The notes under the pieces were generated by a model that saw only the letters and a program-made list of their open reading frames with translations, was not told where the DNA came from and did no database searches. From assembly GCF_040954645.1 (NCBI RefSeq), contig NC_092806.1, positions 76,076,141-76,140,140 on the forward strand: DNA of 64,000 nt, given 5' to 3'. The DNA is from Diabrotica undecimpunctata (lineage: Eukaryota > Arthropoda > Insecta > Coleoptera > Chrysomelidae). The first letter of the stretch is position 1. Every line of letters starts with the position of its first letter. Both the position numbers and the translations under genes were made by a program. Below, piece by piece: positions 59,561 through 64,000 of this stretch.

Positions 59561-61974
59561 CTGAAATTAAAAAAAATTATTTTACAAGACTTTATATGAA
59601 TAAACACGAAAATTTGATTTTAATAAAATGCAATAAGTAATAAATGACAAATTAACTGGTTTTGCAGTATCTTGAATTGGAAAAACATTGCAAAAAATCA
59701 GTAACTAAATGAAGTAAGTAAATTCGTAAAGAAATCAATAGTATTTTTGTAGTAATTTAGATTAAGATATTTAAATTAGTAATTTGAGGTTATGAGAGCA
59801 AAATAGACAACTTACCTATCTTTAGTAAATACTTTACAAATCTTTAGTAAATCACTCACTAGGTTTACAATTTAATGTTTACATATAAAATTTATTATTA
59901 CAACTTTGTATTACACCAAAAATAAACAAATAAACTAAAAGAAATACTATTTTTTGATTAAGCTACTAGATATGACAGATGAACGTGCTCAGTTTATTAG
60001 GTACAGCTACTAAGCAAGTTTGACAGTAAGTGATGTTTACTCAGCAGCTCCAGCTGTAACTGCATAAGTTCATGTAGATACAACCATTATTGCCTAGTAT
60101 CAGTACTTACAGCCAAAAAGCTTAGTAGGGTCCATTCGCTTAGCTCTGGCATATTTTAACAGATTCATGGAAACATACAACACAAAAGTTCCTATCTCAC
60201 AGTATTAACAGCTTAAACAAACTTTTATTACAGAATTCTTTCATTGAAAAAAGAAGAATTATTATAAATAGTGGTACTGTATGTTAAACCCATAAAATTT
60301 TGGGTAGTATATATTTAAAAAATATATTTCAGTTGTTTATATAAATAAATATTGATTGTCAGTAATTCGTAAAGTTCTATTTTATTTAAATTAATATTGG
60401 ATATGGGCAGGTGTGCTTGATTGTAATTTTCAGTCACTTCTAGTCTGTCAAAAAGTAACTAACATGGCATAAAAAAAATAATTACTAAATTCACTAGACA
60501 GTTCGGTTGGGAATAGCAAACTGACTATTATATAACACATGCTTTGTAGATACCCCAAAATATAATATTTATAAAGAAGATATGGCCAATTCACTCTAGT
60601 ATTAGATAGAACAAGGAGTACTTATTGACTAGACATTAATATTTCATTTTTCAAAAAGAGTGTAGATACCCCCTTTTTGTTTAGTAGGGCAGATTAGGCT
60701 GTCGGTTTTTTTTTTTTTAGGAATATCATATCATTTTTTGTCTTTTATTTGTAGTATTTACAATTATTGATTGTTATGACTAAGTTATGCACAGTAGTAC
60801 ACTATTATACTTACTATTTTCTGAAAATGGGGACATAAGTACCTACCATAAATAAATAAATATAATTTTTAAAGTCATTAATTTTAAAATGTTCTAAATT
60901 ATCATTGTAAGTGAGAGAGATAAAATTAAAGTATTAGAAGAAATTCATTTCTAAAGTAACAAAAGAAAAATAATTTTTTTAATTTTTTAAAACTTCCCCT
61001 TTGGAACAGTTTCAATCAAATTTCCATTATATGTATATTAATTTCAAAAGTAAATGCCACAACGAAATACTCTCAGAACAATATTTTGTATTGTGTATAT
61101 TTTGTTTATATCTACAAACTGGCTACCTATTACTATTAATCATAAACTTATTGATCACTATGCTATTGCCATTTAATATGAATATTAGAGGTTCCATGTG
61201 CAAAAAAATGATTCGCTGGTTATAGAATTAAAACTCTCAAAGAAATTTAACAAAAATATTAAAATTAAAAACCTAAAACTACTTCTAAGATATAAATCTC
61301 TACTTCTCATTGTAATTCTATTGCCCAGTATGAAAGCTACCTTCATTCATGTTAAAAATGTAAAATAATAAAACAGACAAGTAAATAACTTTTTAACTGG
61401 AGTAAAATCCAATATAACATGTTCTTATATTGTGTGAATATGTCCTATATTTTGCACTAAGTTCTCATCCAGAAGCATGCATATGTATTTACAATATACT
61501 AGTATATATGATAATATTAAAAAAATGTTTACTACAATTTACCAATTTAAAGAGATAGTCCTTGTTGGATAAAATATAAACTGAACAAAATCCATCATAT
61601 TTTAGATGTTTCATTGACAGAATGCATAGGGCCAGATGGTTACACAAACACTGCTTGATGTTTACTATATTATTGCACTACACTAGAGGTTTTAAAGAAA
61701 TGTACCAACTTATTGTTTAAAATTAAAGTCGCGAAATAACATTAATGTTGTCTCAACATTATTATTTTAAAGTTGTTGCTAATATCAATGTATACAAATA
61801 AATCTCTTATTTATTATGCTTATAGTAGCCATCTTTTGCGCAATCTCTAGCAAATTGTCAAATATGTCAATATGTGCATAGAATACTAAGAAGAATAATA
61901 TATCATGAAATATGTTGACAGGTTGACAGTACACACACATATATTGACATAAAATATATTGTCATATTTTATAC
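59561..61974. other. Long AT-rich region, nothing recognised
   Basis: No coding block, inverted ends or tandem arrays stood out over ~2.4 kb. The short 61001-61225 frame looks like chance. Confidence 0.4.
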
Positions 61975-62590
61975 AGAATAGGACTTTTCGGACGTTTTTC
62001 ACATTTGGTCCCATTGAAGATAGCTATAATTGAGCTGTCAATTAAAGTTCATAGAACGAAATGTTGGCGGCGCTTGACTGTGTTGCCATGTTTTTTTAAT
62101 AAATCGGGAAATAGCATGTGATTTATAATTAATAAAAATCCAATAGAACGTTAACAAACTAACAGTAAAAAAGAAATTCTTTCAAAGAATAATAAGAATA
62201 GTATTCAGGTACTTTCCACAGACATCTAGTGACCATCTGTAACCATCTGGCAACTGGTGGTTTGAGGATTGCCAAATCTATCAGCTTATTATCAAAGGCA
62301 AATGCCAAAAAAATGTAATAATTAACTGCAAGCAATATGAGAAGAAACGAGTATTTATTCGTTCGTGTTGTATATAAAAAAATAAAAAAATTGCATAATT
62401 CATATAATAATATAAAAAAATGTATTTTTGAAAGCTTCCCTATTTGTAATTGAAGCCTACAACATTATACATTATAAAGACATGACAACACAGTCAAACA
62501 TCAAAAATTTGTTCTATGAACTTAAATTGACGGCTCATTATAGCTATCTTCAATGGAACCAAATGTGAAAATCGTCCGACTTTTCTTTAA
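61975..62590. mobile_element. Palindromic MITE, copy 2
   Basis: Outer arms pair: GGACTTTTCGGACGTTTTTCACATTTGG (about 61980-62010) matches, with few differences, the complement near 62550-62587. AAGTTCATAGAAC occurs in both arms. The centre GATTGCCAAATCTATCAGC ... CAAAGGCAAATGCC matches copy 1 at 12340-12390. It lacks coding sequence. Confidence 0.7.
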
Positions 62591-62712
62591 AAAATACCGT
62601 CAGCCATTTTTTTCGAACAGTTTTTTTTTTGTAGACAGACATGTTAGGTTAGGTTAGTAATAGAAGCAGAAATATTAAACTAATAGTTTGATTTCTTTGA
62701 ATATAAGTAACA

Positions 62713-63205
62713 ATAAAGTGTATGTGAACATGTGACCGAGGATAGGAAGCATACCATTTCTATCGTCTGAGCAAGGAACGATGGTTTTAATTTACTTTAA
62801 TTTATTTTATTTTAATCTGTTTTATTTCTGTTCGATTCCGATTCGACCATCGATTTAATTTGATTCGACAATCGATTTGATTCGATTATCCATTCGATAA
62901 TCGATTCAATTCAATAACCAATTCGACAATCGATTCAATTCAATAACCAATTCGATAATCGATTCGATTTATTTTATTTCGATTAGATTCGGTTCGATAA
63001 TCGATTCGATTCGATGATCGATTCGATTCGATGATCGATTCGATTCGATAGTCATAATAAAGTGCATGTGAACACGTAATTAAAATAAAATCAAGATGTG
63101 GCACTCTGGGAGTGACCAAGGAAAGGAAGCATAGCTTTCTTATCGTCCAAGCAAGGAGTGATGGTTTTGATTTACTTTCATTTATTTTATTATATTTTAT
63201 TTTAT
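62713..63205. repeat. Direct repeats flanking an ATCGAT-rich minisatellite
   Basis: Two ~100-150-bp direct repeats (62713-62815 and about 63057-63200) share AATAAAGTG.ATGTGAACA, GGAAGCATA and CAAGGA.(C/T)GATGGTTTT. Between them, 62843-63050, the words TCGATAATCGATTCGA and GATTCGATGATCGATTC are repeated many times with small changes. Confidence 0.8.
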
Positions 63206-63274
63206 TTCTATTAAAATTAAGAATGCTGCTTAGAATAAATATATGATGACTATAAATAAATTGATCGAGAATCT

Positions 63275-63760
63275 TCTTCTTCTTCCTCTTTGTAAGCTTT
63301 TCTGCTTGTTCATTGGCGGAATAATAGCTCTATGGAAGGTTTTCACTCCATCTTTTGCTCGGTCGTCCGATACTTCTTCTGCCGATTGGTGACTTATCCC
63401 TTGCTATTTTGACGACACGAGTCTCCTCCATTCTGCTTATGTGGTTATTCCATTCTTTGTTTTCTATTTTGTGTCCATTTATTTATAGATACACTTTACG
63501 TTACATTTTCTTCTTATATGTACACTTCTCTTTCGATCTCTCAGCATATTTCCTGTAATCCTTCTCAGTACTCTCATCTCGGCCGTTTCCAGTAGTCTTT
63601 GCGTTGTGGCTATGTCGGGTCTTGTTTCTGAGGCATATTTCATTATTTACACTAGCTTTATAAATTCTTGATTTCATCTTAATGTTCCTGTCTGTTTCGC
63701 CATATAGTATTACTAAGCCAGTCTATTTACTTTTTGTTCAATGCTGATGCCATCAATATA
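63275..63760 (-). mobile_element. LINE 3' end (RT C-terminus)
   Basis: The minus strand reads MKYASETRPDIATTQRLLE and AEMRVLRRITGNMLRDRKRS at 63640-63530, then a block with SHQSAEE and a GRPSKRW-like end near 63360. It stops in a GAAGAAGAAGAAGA tail at 63275-63290. This is the C-terminal part of an RTE-type LINE. Confidence 0.75.
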
Positions 63761-64000
63761 TATATATATATTATTGTTATTAGGCACTGAATAAACCTAA
63801 TAACAATAACAAAATACCTTGAAATACAATAAAAAAACGGGTGTGGCAGTCCAGTGGGACTGCCGGTAGAAGTTACACTTCTATACACGCATTCACCGTT
63901 ACAAATTTATTTGGGAGTCAATCTGCACAATCATTACATATGTAATGCTATAGGTAAGACATAGCAGAAAGAGAAACAGAATTAATAACAACTTACTAAC
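63761..64000. other. Two perfect hairpins at the window edge
   Basis: TTATTGTTATTAGG and CCTAATAACAATAA pair around an ~11-nt loop at about 63772-63810. GGCAGTCC and GGGACTGCC pair around 63845-63865. An (AT)n tract precedes them. The element they belong to continues beyond the window. Confidence 0.5.

Noticed and set aside
62645..62662. TTAGGTTAGGTTAG, the insect telomere repeat
   Set aside because: Fewer than three units in ordinary flanking DNA; expected by chance or as a relic, not evidence of a telomere.

Overview
This window reads as a piece of an AT-rich, intron-rich and heavily transposon-loaded insect nuclear genome. A beetle is my best guess. That guess rests on the mix of repeats (mariner/rosa-like, hAT, piggyBac, pogo, Penelope, RTE-type LINEs and a lineage-expanded transposase-like family) and not on any single diagnostic gene. 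There is no bacterial-style organisation, and I found no rRNA gene, intact tRNA gene or CRISPR array.

One host gene is clear. Five minus-strand exons (54638-54932, 39584-40088, 26863-27192, 18368-18543, 1591-1762) join in phase. They encode an SH3 domain, a complete Ser/Thr kinase domain and the start of a leucine zipper, which is the layout of a mixed-lineage kinase (MAP3K9/10/11/21 type; slipper, slpr, in insects). The gene runs off the left edge, so the rest of the zipper, the CRIB motif and the C-terminal tail lie outside. Almost everything else sits inside its introns of roughly 8 to 17 kb, or just upstream.

Intron 4 (1.8-18.4 kb) holds LINE 3' ends, an RTE-type LINE, a foldback element built from ~130-bp tandem units, an I-type LINE, palindromic MITEs, a Tc1 remnant, and a ~3.9-kb hAT element carrying a complete DD37E Tc1/mariner-type element inside its coding region. 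Intron 3 (18.5-26.9 kb) holds a dispersed repeat, a LINE, a piggyBac remnant, a Penelope-like element (PLE) with a solo LTR inserted, a hammerhead-ribozyme hairpin between (AT)n tracts, and a broken copy of a transposase-like gene. Intron 2 (27.2-39.6 kb) holds another PLE and several LINEs with a rosa-like transposon. Intron 1 (40.1-54.6 kb) is a layer of well-preserved DNA transposons: a rosa-like element inside a PLE, an intact 1.28-kb mariner, a ~1.95-kb element with ~400-bp terminal inverted repeats, and a 2.66-kb pogo-like element. The 5' flank (55-64 kb) holds LINE fragments, an insertion bounded by (TA)n, an isolated spliced exon of a transposase-like gene, a second palindromic MITE and an ATCGAT-rich minisatellite.

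The most interesting signals are the hammerhead-like ribozyme motifs (24.2 kb, with weaker ones at 23.6 and 28.7 kb), the foldback array at 5.6-6.85 kb, the cleanly nested transposons, and a full-length transposase ORF with Asn where a catalytic Asp is expected. I did not find a convincing new multi-gene system. All element calls are by eye from motifs and repeats; no database search was possible.
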